From Rhizorhabdus sp. (GTDB taxonomy: Bacteria > Pseudomonadota > Alphaproteobacteria > Sphingomonadales > Sphingomonadaceae), in the NCBI RefSeq assembly GCF_018006725.1, contig NZ_JAGMXV010000006.1:1-55450 (forward strand): 55,450 nucleotides of DNA, given 5' to 3'. The notes below the pieces were generated by a model. That model was not told where the DNA came from and did no database searches. It saw nothing but the letters and a program-made list of their open reading frames with translations. Each line of letters begins with the position of its first letter. Positions within the stretch are counted from its first letter, which is position 1. A program made the position numbers and the translations under genes. This document shows positions 1 to 7,738 of the stretch, piece after piece.

Positions 1-19
1 AGCCTTCACCGATTTTTTC

Positions 20-80
20 AAGGAGGATTTGGGCTTCATCTTCGTTCCTTCGTCACTACGACGAAGCCCAAATCCTCCTT
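20..80. repeat. 18-bp perfect inverted repeat (hairpin)
   Basis: The arms at 20-37 and 63-80 are exact reverse complements of 18 bases around a 25-base loop. No T-run follows, so a simple intrinsic terminator is not favoured. It may be the edge of a mobile element or a recombination site, since it lies a few hundred bases from an IS110-type transposase. Function is unknown. Confidence 0.6.
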
Positions 81-420
81 AATTCACAACCTCAAATCTG
101 TGCCATTGGCGCTGACGCCGGACAGTCAAGAACACATTCTGTGTATCCTTTCCCGTGAGGCTTCCGGCTCCATTGCCGCCGTATTCAGATCCCATCGATT
201 GGCTTCGATCGTTCCGAGGTCAGCTGATGCACAATCCGTGCATAGACTTGTATCCGGTCGAGGCCGAAGCCGCGTACCATAATCCGTATTCACATCCTCG
301 GATCGAGCAAAGGCGGATGCGGACCAAACTACTACTGGGCGTTTCTAGGCGCCATCAATCTTCCCGGTCACGCATCGCACCAACCCGCGTCGCCTTATTG
401 AGCCTGTTGCAACATAGGCA
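81..420. other. Non-coding stretch beside the IS110 transposase
   Basis: I see no convincing gene here. The open frames have codon use unlike the surrounding genes and no recognisable protein. The right part probably contains the left end of the IS110-type element, but this group lacks clear terminal inverted repeats, so its boundary cannot be placed by eye. Confidence 0.4.
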
Positions 421-1572
421 TCAGACGGCGCGGAGCTCGGCGCCCTGCGGGACCAGTCCGGTTTCCACGAAGCGCCAAAGCGCGATTAGCAATTTTCGGG
501 CGAGCGCCACAATCCCGACCTTGGCCGCGCGCCCGCCGTTTCCCTTGAAGCGGTTGCGATACCAAACCGCCAACTCGCTGCTTGGCTGATATCGTAGCCA
601 ACACCACGCAAGCTCCACCATCAGAACGCGCGTTCCGTGGTTGCCAGCCTTGCTAATGCCCTGATCGCGTGAGACGTCTCCACTCGCGTAGGGCGCGGGG
701 GCCAGCCCAAGAAAAGCAGCGACGTGTCGTCGGCTTTCAAACTTGCGGCAAAACACCTCGGCAACAAGCATCACTGCGCTGTTGGCACCGATGCCCTTGA
801 GTTGCTCGAGACGGATCGCTTTTTCGCGGCACGGAAACGTCGAGGCTTCGTCCAGAACCACATCGGCGCGGTCGCGTTCAATGCTTTTGATCTGTTCATT
901 GAGCAGCTCGAGGCGACCGAAGCACCGCTCAATCTGGCGACGAAGGTTTGGCGGCAGCAGCCGTCCATCGCCGGTACGCATATCGTCGAGTTGCTTTGAC
1001 CAGTCACCGCCGCTGATCGCTTTGACCGACTGGATGCCTTGTAAGGCCAGTAGTCCCCTAATTCGCGAAATAATCCGGGTGCGCTCGTGCACAAGATCGC
1101 CACGCTCGCGCATGACTCGGCGCGCATCTTCCTCATCCGGCGTTGGCACATCCACGACACGACACACGCTTTTGTCACCTGCGAGATAGGCTTTGAGGAT
1201 ACCGATCATGGCTTCGGCGTCGATGCGGTCAGTCTTCACGCGCTTGCCGCGGCGCGATACAAGGAAGCTGGCAGGATCAAGAACGTAAGTATCGATGCCA
1301 TTTGCCCGCAACAGTCGTGCCAGCCAGAAGCCATCATAGCCGATCTCGAAGCATAGGCGAATGGCGGCGGGCTTACCAATACGCTCGCCCGTCTTGCTTT
1401 CGAGATTGCGAAGGTGACCGAGTAGGGCTGCGCTGTCGCCCGCGGGAATCGTACGCAGCGAGATCTTAGCCGCACCTGGCGTAAGCGATGCCACAAGCCA
1501 AGTGCGTTTGCTGAGTTCGACGCTGACAATGACAGAGGTCTGAACGCAATAATCCGATGACTGGTTCTCCAT
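421..1572 (-). CDS. IS110-family transposase (DEDD)
   Basis: This 383-residue protein has the two-part build of IS110/IS1111 recombinases. The N-terminal RuvC-like DEDD domain begins near residue 15 (VSVELSKRTW). A run containing KTDRIDAEA follows near residues 113-121. The C-terminal transposase_20-type region contains GIGANSAVMLVAE and later AAFLGLAPAPYASG. Length is typical for an intact copy. Such enzymes act alone, through RuvC-like chemistry. In the IS110 family, non-coding ends can produce a guide RNA; I could not identify one here. The element seems to have landed in a gene whose tail survives at 1596-1730. Confidence 0.9.
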   Translation of the reverse strand: MENQSSDYCVQTSVIVSVELSKRTWLVASLTPGAAKISLRTIPAGDSAALLGHLRNLESKTGERIGKPAAIRLCFEIGYDGFWLARLLRANGIDTYVLDPASFLVSRRGKRVKTDRIDAEAMIGILKAYLAGDKSVCRVVDVPTPDEEDARRVMRERGDLVHERTRIISRIRGLLALQGIQSVKAISGGDWSKQLDDMRTGDGRLLPPNLRRQIERCFGRLELLNEQIKSIERDRADVVLDEASTFPCREKAIRLEQLKGIGANSAVMLVAEVFCRKFESRRHVAAFLGLAPAPYASGDVSRDQGISKAGNHGTRVLMVELAWCWLRYQPSSELAVWYRNRFKGNGGRAAKVGIVALARKLLIALWRFVETGLVPQGAELRAV

Positions 1573-1595
1573 GAGACGTTCTCCGCGAAAGTTGA

Positions 1596-1730
1596 CGGTT
1601 CAACGGAATAGCCGAAACCGATCTGCATAGGATCTATTACGACATGGCGCTCGAGTGCGGCTCCGAAGACCCGGCAGATGCCTCGATCACTCGGCGCGTC
1701 CTCACCGTCATGCTCGCCGACGATTACTGA
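1596..1730 (+). pseudogene. 3' remnant of a gene cut by the IS110 element
   Basis: The frame that stops at 1728-1730 runs open from 1596 and reads through IYYDMALECGSEDPADAS to a natural-looking end LADDY. Composition and codon use resemble the neighbouring plasmid genes. There is no start codon with a ribosome site, and the IS110 gene begins just upstream at 1572. I infer a truncated C-terminus of a plasmid gene upstream of parB. Family not recognised. Confidence 0.4.
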
Positions 1731-1889
1731 CCGCGTCCGCGGGCAAATCCAACCTTTCGAAATCGACTGCGCGCTCTTCCAGCCCTCCGGGCCGCGCGAG
1801 GGGAGGGGGAAGGCGAGCGTGAGGCTCGCAGAACCGAAGGCACGCGACCCCGGCCGACCCGGCCTTCCCATTCCACGAGGAGATCCGTC

Positions 1890-3539
1890 TTGAGCACTCC
1901 AGAACCGAGCTGCGCCACGCTGCCGCTCTCGCGCATCGTCAAGGGCGACAATCCGCGTCGCTATTTCGACCGGAAAAAGCACGACGATCTCGTCGCTTCG
2001 ATCCGCATTCGTGGCATCCTGCAGCCGATCCTGGTTCGTCCGGCACCCAGCTCGGACGATAGCTACGCCATCGTCGCCGGCGAGCGCCGGTACAGGGCGG
2101 CGCTGGAAGCGTTCGGTTCCGACGGCGAGGTGCCCGCGATCATCCGCGAGATGACCGACCAGGAGGCCCTCGAGGCGGCAATCGACGAGAACGACAATCG
2201 CGACGACGCCTCGGAGACGGAACAAGCGGACGCGGCCGTTCGCGTGCTCGCCGCATGCCGTAACGATCGCGCCGAGGCCGCGCGGCGTCTGGGCTGGTCG
2301 CGGGCCAAGCTCGATCGCCGCCTGGCGCTCGCCGAACTCTCCGAGGCGGTCAAACTTGCGCTCGACGAACGGCGGATCAAGGTCGGCCATGCTGAACTCC
2401 TCGCCGCGATCCCCGCCGACAAGCAGGACAAGGCCCTCGAGACCATCCTGGGCTCCGGTCTCGATGTCAGCAAGACCCGCGACCTCCTCATGCGCGTCAC
2501 CCAGAATCTCGGCGCGGCGTGCTTCGACAAGACCGACTGCACCACCTGTCCGTTCAACTCGGCCGCACAGCGAACCCTGTTCGAAACCCATGTCGATGAC
2601 GGCCATTGCACCAATCCGGGCTGCTTCCAGCTCAAGACCGAGGCGTGGGAAACCGCCCAACGCGAGGAGCAGGAGCGCGCCGCTGCCGCGGCCAAGGCAG
2701 CGGCGCCGCCGCCCGCAGACGACATCGAGGACGAGGAACAGGATGACGACGAAGACGACGCCATCGACCAGAGCCCGCCGGAAGCGGACGATCAGGAAGA
2801 GGCAGGCGACCGCGCCTCGCCTTCGGGCACGGCAGCCACGCCCGCATCCACGCCGCCCACTGTCGTTCAATCCAAGGGCAGTATAGTCCAGGCGCACAAG
2901 CCAACGGTCACCGTCAAGTCGATCGCCGGCCGCACCAGCGACCTGCGCGAGGCGACGTGGCGCACCGCGCTCGCCCGTGCGCTCGCCGGCAATGCCGCGC
3001 ACGCCCAGACCGCGATCCTGGTCGCCGCGATGTCGGGCACGCTCTCGCAGATCAAACCGGAGACGCTGAAGGCCCGCGCCGGCCTGCTGGTGGGCGCCTC
3101 GTTCCCGGAGCTCGCCTACAGCGCCAAGATCGCGGAGATCCGCGCGTTGCCCGAGGCTCAGGCCGAGAAGGTGCTTTCCGCGATCGGCGCCGCTTATGCC
3201 AAGGATGTGCTCACCTTCGGCCATGTCGCCGACCTCGCCCGGACCTTCGACGTCGACCTGCGCGATGTCTGGCAGGTCGATAAGACATTCCTCGAGCGCT
3301 ACACCAAGGACGAACTCAGGTTCATCGCCCAGGAGTGCGGCCTCGTCGCGCATGTAAGCGAAAAGGCGTTCGCCAAGCTGCTCAGTGCGAAGAAGGCCGA
3401 CCTGATCGCTGGCATGCTCAACGCCACCGGCTTCGACTGGGCCGGCCGCCTGCCGAGCTCGATGACGCTCGACGGCCAATATGGCCCGCCCCCCGTGCCG
3501 GCCCAAGCCGAAGAGCCGCTCTCCCGACAAGCCGCCTGA
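1890..3539 (+). CDS. PRTRC system ParB-family protein
   Basis: This 549-residue protein opens with a ParB/Srx nuclease-like domain (about residues 10-100) that includes the GERRYRAAL signature. A helix-turn-helix follows (AARRLGWSRAKLDRRLALAE, near 130-150). A cysteine cluster (CFDKTDCTTCPF ... CTNPGC, near 210-250) looks like a zinc ribbon. An acidic and Ala/Pro linker and a helical C-terminal domain complete it. That order matches the ParB-related member that defines PRTRC cassettes. The start is TTG at 1890, chosen because a GAGGAG ribosome site lies at 1876-1881. It heads a same-strand run of cassette genes ending at 7671. DNA binding and partition are inferred from the family. No ParA or actin-like PRTRC protein D is present in the window. 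Confidence 0.88.
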   Translation: MSTPEPSCATLPLSRIVKGDNPRRYFDRKKHDDLVASIRIRGILQPILVRPAPSSDDSYAIVAGERRYRAALEAFGSDGEVPAIIREMTDQEALEAAIDENDNRDDASETEQADAAVRVLAACRNDRAEAARRLGWSRAKLDRRLALAELSEAVKLALDERRIKVGHAELLAAIPADKQDKALETILGSGLDVSKTRDLLMRVTQNLGAACFDKTDCTTCPFNSAAQRTLFETHVDDGHCTNPGCFQLKTEAWETAQREEQERAAAAAKAAAPPPADDIEDEEQDDDEDDAIDQSPPEADDQEEAGDRASPSGTAATPASTPPTVVQSKGSIVQAHKPTVTVKSIAGRTSDLREATWRTALARALAGNAAHAQTAILVAAMSGTLSQIKPETLKARAGLLVGASFPELAYSAKIAEIRALPEAQAEKVLSAIGAAYAKDVLTFGHVADLARTFDVDLRDVWQVDKTFLERYTKDELRFIAQECGLVAHVSEKAFAKLLSAKKADLIAGMLNATGFDWAGRLPSSMTLDGQYGPPPVPAQAEEPLSRQAA

Positions 3540-3574
3540 CCCGCTTCTCCAATCTCACACAAGGACCGAACGCC

Positions 3575-4000
3575 ATGCTGATCTCCAGCCTTCTTCCTAT
3601 GCTCGCCCGCTACTCGCTCGGCTTCGATCTTGTCGCCGGCGCCAACGACACGGTCACCCTGACCATCCTTCCGCGCAAGGCCGAAGGCGCAAAGGACAAT
3701 CTCGAGGCCAGCGAAACCCGGCCGATCTCGATCACGGCGACCGCCGCAGAAATCGATGCGGAGCTCGCCCGGGGCCCTGACGGCGCGCTCGGCCAGCTCA
3801 TCGCCTCGCGCCGCACCCTTGCCGATCAGATCGCGGAGCAGCGACAGGCTGCCGAAGCCGCACGGGCGGCCGCCGCCGAGGCAGCCAAAGCCAAGGCGGC
3901 TGCGCCCAAGACGCCCGCGCCTGCAGCCTCACCGAAGACGCCGGCTCCCAGCAGCCCGCCGGTCGATGCCAAGGCCGAGGAGCCCGCCAGCCTCTGGTGA
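3575..4000 (+). CDS. PRTRC system protein E
   Basis: The 141-residue product begins with a compact domain (MLISSLLPMLARYSLGFDL ... VTLTILPR) and an ISITATAAEIDAEL segment. It ends in a long Ala/Lys/Pro-rich tail with a helical AEAARAAAAEAAKAK stretch. This architecture and the position directly after ParB fit PRTRC protein E. The ATG at 3575 follows an AAGGA ribosome site. Its biochemical role is unknown. The tail is low-complexity and probably disordered. Confidence 0.8.
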   Translation: MLISSLLPMLARYSLGFDLVAGANDTVTLTILPRKAEGAKDNLEASETRPISITATAAEIDAELARGPDGALGQLIASRRTLADQIAEQRQAAEAARAAAAEAAKAKAAAPKTPAPAASPKTPAPSSPPVDAKAEEPASLW

Positions 4001-4048
4001 CGCGCCGCCCTTGAACTTCCCGATCACCACCAGCCCGGAAGGCCAGCC

Positions 4049-4255
4049 ATGCAGATCAACCAGCTCACCCGCGCCTATCGCTACGACGGCATCGACCTGC
4101 CCGTGCCGCCGCACCTTGCGGACGACCGCCAAGCTCTGCGCGCCTATCATGCTACCCTCTACCCGGCGATTCTCACTGCCGAGGCGGTGGACGCCGGCGT
4201 GTCGGGCACCGCCCACGTCACCGAATATCGCCGCGCCGTCGGCACCAAGGGCTGA
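4049..4255 (+). CDS. PRTRC system protein C (ubiquitin-like candidate)
   Basis: This 68-residue protein (MQINQLTRAYRYDGIDLPVP...) matches PRTRC protein C in size, opening motif and position. From memory, the family has been grouped with prokaryotic ubiquitin-like proteins. The last residues are G-T-K-G, so the chain ends in glycine, the residue an E1-like enzyme would adenylate. The E1-like gene lies at 6901-7671 in the same operon. GGAAGG precedes the ATG. The ubiquitin-like role is inference; the family and the terminal glycine are visible in the sequence. Confidence 0.82.
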   Translation: MQINQLTRAYRYDGIDLPVPPHLADDRQALRAYHATLYPAILTAEAVDAGVSGTAHVTEYRRAVGTKG

Positions 4256-4257
4256 TC

Positions 4258-4482
4258 GTGCCCTGCGGCAACGACGCGCCGATCCCCGCCGCACCGCGCA
4301 AGACGCTCCTCGAATGGATCGAGCACGACGATGGCAACACGAGCGAGTTCCCCCAGCCTTCCTGCAGCGCCCAGGCCAAGGCGCTTCACGCGCGGATCCT
4401 CCCCGATCCCGACAACGGCAAAGGCGAAGCGCCGGAGCCGCTCCAGCCTCCTCCCGGTCTCAGGCTCGCGCCCCTCGGTTGA
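4258..4482 (+). CDS. Small ORF between PRTRC C and F (hypothetical, or displaced 5' part of F)
   Basis: This frame (74 residues) starts at GTG 4258, three bases after the protein C stop. Up to about position 4440 its codon choice looks genuinely coding (LLEWIEHDDGNTSEFPQP), whereas the overlapping frame of protein F from 4331 looks like a shadow there. Either it is a small separate gene, or it is the true N-terminal part of F separated by a frameshift. I cannot decide from sequence alone. Confidence 0.45.
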   Translation: MPCGNDAPIPAAPRKTLLEWIEHDDGNTSEFPQPSCSAQAKALHARILPDPDNGKGEAPEPLQPPPGLRLAPLG

Positions 4483-5422
4483 CCTCGCGGGGCGAACGGT
4501 CGCGTTATCGGCCGACATTCCCGCGACCTTCGACCAGCCCCTCAGCAATCACCACAAGCTGATCGGCCGCTGGGTCGCGGGGCGAGAGCCGAGCGCCAAG
4601 CAATACACCCGTGTGAGTGCCCGCCGCCGCATCGAGCAGGTTTTCAACGCTGCCGTGCTCGAGATCCTGGACCCGATCGAAATCGTCGACCTGCGGATCG
4701 CGGTCCTCACCGGCGAAGACGCCAACCCGCCGGCGATCGCGGTCGCGTGTGACAGCCTCGGACAGCTGGATCTCGGCTGGATCGAAACCGGCGAGGCGCC
4801 CACCCCCTGGCGTGCCGCGGCCTATGCGGCGCTCGGCGAAACCCTCGGCACCGCGCTCCCGATCTTCGGCTACCAGGACCTCTTCGACGAAATCTCCATG
4901 TATTACTGGGACGGGGAGATCGACGACGAGGGCGCGCGCCAGAGCCTGATCGCCTATCACGGCCTCAGCGCCGAGGAACTCGAAGAGCAGACCATGCCTT
5001 CGGAGATGAACGCGCGCCGGCCTGACTGGATGATCGGCGCGAACGCGGCGAAACCGGCCGCCCTTCCGAAGGGCCTGCGCGAGGCGCTCTGCCAGCTTCG
5101 CGACGCGCACAAGGCGCTCAAGCGGCTGCCATCGGACCGCAACGCCTGGCACTTCGATACCGACATTCTCTACGAATATGTGCCGGGGATCGAGGAATGC
5201 TCGTCCCTGCCGCCGTTGACGCTCGTGCCTTTCGATGAGTTCGCGCGCGAGCTCGACGATGTCGCCCGCCACGGCATGGAAATGGGCTTCATGGACGTCT
5301 GCGGCATCTGCCCGCTGCCCGATGTCAGCCGGATCGACGACTGGTTCGCAAGCCTGCGCCTCGGCGTCCAGTTCCTGCTCGCCGCCCAGGACCTCGTCCG
5401 CTTCGACCCACCCAATCCGTGA
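4331..5422 (+). CDS. PRTRC system protein F
   Basis: The body of this protein (from about residue 50, LAGRTVALSADIPATF) is well formed. It contains WRAAAYAALGETLG, an acidic mid-region around MYYWDGEIDDEGARQSL, and a conserved-looking end with GICPLPDVSRIDDWFASL. Order and content fit PRTRC protein F. The start is uncertain. ATG 4331 is the only ATG available, but the first ~45 residues are Arg/Ser/Pro-rich with poor codon use and overlap the small ORF at 4258-4482. A real start further in, or a frameshift, is possible. Function is unknown. Confidence 0.75.
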   Translation: MATRASSPSLPAAPRPRRFTRGSSPIPTTAKAKRRSRSSLLPVSGSRPSVDLAGRTVALSADIPATFDQPLSNHHKLIGRWVAGREPSAKQYTRVSARRRIEQVFNAAVLEILDPIEIVDLRIAVLTGEDANPPAIAVACDSLGQLDLGWIETGEAPTPWRAAAYAALGETLGTALPIFGYQDLFDEISMYYWDGEIDDEGARQSLIAYHGLSAEELEEQTMPSEMNARRPDWMIGANAAKPAALPKGLREALCQLRDAHKALKRLPSDRNAWHFDTDILYEYVPGIEECSSLPPLTLVPFDEFARELDDVARHGMEMGFMDVCGICPLPDVSRIDDWFASLRLGVQFLLAAQDLVRFDPPNP

Positions 5423-5429
5423 GGCCGTC

Positions 5430-6254
5430 ATGTCCGATCACAGCAGCCACTTCGAAACCACTGGCGGCGGTCTCGTCCTGACCAACGCCGTTCTGCTCTA
5501 TCAGGCGGGAACGCCCCGCACGCCCAGCCCTTATGGCGCTCCAAGGCCGGATGCGGCGGCCTTCGCCAGCATGCATGCCGTCGAGCACGATGCGGACGGG
5601 CGTCCGACGATCGCCGCCGGCGTGCCCCTGTCGCGGGCACAGCTGCGCCAATGGACAGAGGCGCTGGGCCGGACCGCGGTTCCAGAGATCCTGCCGGCCA
5701 ATGTGCTTGTCTCCCACCCGGACGTCCTCGCCTGGTGGGTGCCGGAGCAGGTGCGCCAAGCCTATTTTGCGCTGTCGTCGCCCCCCGATGGCCTTCGGGC
5801 GCTCGCACGGCGCACTACCGTCGCGGTGCCATACCCGGCCCATCTGTTCGTCGCCACGCGCTCCGGCCTCGGCGTTTACGCGCTTGCCGCAAGCGAGCGC
5901 CCTGCCGCCGACACGCCGGTGCTCCATTCGCCGATCCTCAACGTCTTCATCCAAGGCCGGCTGTGCTGGGGCAACATCCCGAGGCCGAAAACACTGGGCG
6001 TTGCCGCCATCTCGGAATTCGAGCGCGCGGTGTTCGACAGCTGGTCAACTCACCCCAACCCCGGCCAGGAGCGGACGGTCACGGGGAAGGGCGGCCTGGT
6101 CAGGCTCTGGGACGATCTTGCCGCGCGCGGCGCGCGTCGTTTTCCGGTGAAGCGGCTCCGATCCTTCCATCCTGCCGCCGGCCAGCGGCAAGTCCGTCCC
6201 GCCGCTGATGCGGTCACGGTCGGTATGCTCGTTGCCGCAGCGGCAGGGAGATGA
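5430..6254 (+). CDS. PRTRC system protein B (E2-like candidate)
   Basis: This 274-residue protein follows F by 7 bp and its stop overlaps the start of protein A (ATGA). Motifs in order are TTVAVPYPAHLFVATR, then PILNVFIQGRLCWGNIPRP. It has exactly one cysteine, C179, in the local pattern P-x-x-N-V-x4-G-x-x-C-x-G. That resembles the spacing before the catalytic Cys of E2 ubiquitin-conjugating enzymes. From memory, PRTRC B is placed in a prokaryotic E2-like family. The E2-like role is inference; the single cysteine in this motif is directly visible. Confidence 0.82.
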   Translation: MSDHSSHFETTGGGLVLTNAVLLYQAGTPRTPSPYGAPRPDAAAFASMHAVEHDADGRPTIAAGVPLSRAQLRQWTEALGRTAVPEILPANVLVSHPDVLAWWVPEQVRQAYFALSSPPDGLRALARRTTVAVPYPAHLFVATRSGLGVYALAASERPAADTPVLHSPILNVFIQGRLCWGNIPRPKTLGVAAISEFERAVFDSWSTHPNPGQERTVTGKGGLVRLWDDLAARGARRFPVKRLRSFHPAAGQRQVRPAADAVTVGMLVAAAAGR

Positions 6255-7006
6255 TCATGATCGCCGAAGATCCGACCGCGGCGGCACTGCTCGCTGTCGT
6301 GCCCTGCTATCCGGTGCCATCGAGCGGTGGCTCGCCGGCACTCGACGCGCTTCGCGGCAGCCGTGCCGGCCACGGCCTTGCGGTGGGCAAGGATGGCGTA
6401 ATGCTCATCCTGCGCCGGCCATGGCTTGCTCTCGATGCGCCGGTGACGCCGCCGATCGCCGCCTATCTTCCTTATGGCAGCATCGGGTCACCCAAGGCCG
6501 ACCTGCGCTGCGGACTGATCCCTGGCGAGCATCTGGCTGCGATCCTCGATCACTTCCGGGCGGCTCTGCCCAACGAGGCTGCGGCCTTCATCCTCTGGAA
6601 CGAGACGACCAACACGTTCGCGGTCGATTTTCCGGCAATCGACGACGCCACGCCGACACGCCTCGTCTATCGCCCCCCGGTCTGCGAGCCGGGCTGGCAC
6701 ATGGTCTGCGACATCCACAGCCACGGGCGGGGGCCCGCCTATTTCAGCGCGACCGACGATGCGGACGACGCCCACGCTACGAAAATTTCGCTCGTCATCG
6801 GCCGGCTCCACGATCCCGCTGGCCCGGTCATGGCAGCGCGGCTCTGCGCGGGCGGCATGTTCCTGGCCGTACCGCGCAGTCCATTTTCCGGAGACAATCC
6901 ATGCAGCCTGAGAGCCCCAAGCGCCACTATCTTCCCGCCGCCTTCGACAACAGCGCTGTCCGAATCCTGCTCGTGGGATGCGGTGGAAACGGAGCGCAAA
7001 TGCTGA
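6251..7006 (+). CDS. PRTRC system protein A (JAB/JAMM metalloprotease-like)
   Basis: The 251-residue product carries a complete JAMM-type zinc motif: H156-x-H158 followed by S166 and D169 (DIHSHGRGPAYFSATDD). An upstream glutamate (LPNEAAAF) could be the general acid-base residue. JAMM domains remove ubiquitin-like modifiers or process their C-termini. Start ATG 6251 overlaps the stop of protein B. The reading frame runs 106 bp into the ThiF gene. The last ~35 residues (after FSGDNP) have shadow-like composition, so the conserved protein may effectively end near 6900 and the tail may be acquired. Confidence 0.85.
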   Translation: MIMIAEDPTAAALLAVVPCYPVPSSGGSPALDALRGSRAGHGLAVGKDGVMLILRRPWLALDAPVTPPIAAYLPYGSIGSPKADLRCGLIPGEHLAAILDHFRAALPNEAAAFILWNETTNTFAVDFPAIDDATPTRLVYRPPVCEPGWHMVCDIHSHGRGPAYFSATDDADDAHATKISLVIGRLHDPAGPVMAARLCAGGMFLAVPRSPFSGDNPCSLRAPSATIFPPPSTTALSESCSWDAVETERKC

Positions 7007-7671
7007 TGGGGCTCGCCTCGCTCGATACCGCATTGCGCGCAATTTCCTCACGCTCGCTCGAGGTCACCGTGGTCGACGAAGACATCGTCACCGAGGCGAA
7101 TCTCGGCCGCCAGCCCTTCTACCGCTGCGATCTCGGCAATTCGAAGGCGAGGACGCTGACCGAACGGATCAACCTTGCCCATGGTCTGGCCTGGAAGGCG
7201 GTCCACGGCCGCGCACCCGGAGCGATCGGCGTCGACAACAGCCATGTGCTCATCAGCTGCGTCGACACGGCCTCGGCCCGCCGCGCGCTGGGCGCGGCGC
7301 TGCAGGATGCGCGGAACCCGCCCATCTATTGGTTGGACCTCGGCAACCGCGCCAGCGACGGCCAATATCTGATCGGATGCCCGGGCCGTGGAACCGGCCG
7401 CGACGATAATCGCCTTCCAACGGTGCTCGAGGCTTTTCCCGAACTCGCCGACGAGGGCCTGGCCGAAGACGATGCGCCCTCCTGTTCGGTCGCCGAGGCG
7501 CTCGAGCGCCAGTCGCTCTTCGTCAACCGGGTGCTTGCGAGCCACGCGCTGGCGCTCCTGTTCGATCTGCTCGGACGCGGGTCGATTGGCCACGCCGGCG
7601 CCTTCGTGAATCTTGCCACCGGGTACAGCGTTCCGATCCCGCTACCTATGAAGGTCGTTTCCCTGTGCTAA
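6901..7671 (+). CDS. PRTRC system ThiF-family protein (E1-like)
   Basis: This 256-residue protein has a Rossmann nucleotide-binding loop LLVGCGGNGAQM and a conserved NLGRQPFYRCDLGNSKA arginine-rich segment. The E1-type HVLISCVDTASARRAL motif follows, and then a likely crossover cysteine C195 in APSCSVAEAL. These are the features of ThiF/MoeB/E1 adenylating enzymes and match the ThiF member of PRTRC cassettes. GGAGA lies just upstream of ATG 6901. It probably activates the C-terminal glycine of a small protein partner such as protein C; that pairing is inference from operon membership. Confidence 0.9.
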   Translation: MQPESPKRHYLPAAFDNSAVRILLVGCGGNGAQMLMGLASLDTALRAISSRSLEVTVVDEDIVTEANLGRQPFYRCDLGNSKARTLTERINLAHGLAWKAVHGRAPGAIGVDNSHVLISCVDTASARRALGAALQDARNPPIYWLDLGNRASDGQYLIGCPGRGTGRDDNRLPTVLEAFPELADEGLAEDDAPSCSVAEALERQSLFVNRVLASHALALLFDLLGRGSIGHAGAFVNLATGYSVPIPLPMKVVSLC

Positions 7672-7675
7672 AGCA

Positions 7676-7734
7676 GGTGGCTCGCCACCCCTGTGAACGG
7701 TGATGGTCCGGTTGCGTCACCGCGCTCGGACCAT
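7676..7734. terminator. Paired hairpins between convergent ThiF and MucR genes
   Basis: Two hairpins fill the 68-bp convergent gap. The first is at 7676-7689 (GGTGGC, two-base loop, GCCACC). The second is at 7703-7734 (ATGGTCCG ... CGGACCAT, 16-base loop). Neither has a strong U-tail on the plus strand. Bidirectional termination is the likely role. Confidence 0.5.
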
Positions 7735-7738
7735 AGCA

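Noticed and set aside
1236-3530. 764-residue open frame on the minus strand, opposite parB
   Set aside because: It is a shadow of parB and part of the IS110 gene; composition is Arg/Gly/Leu-rich with no domain, while the plus-strand frame has clear ParB motifs.
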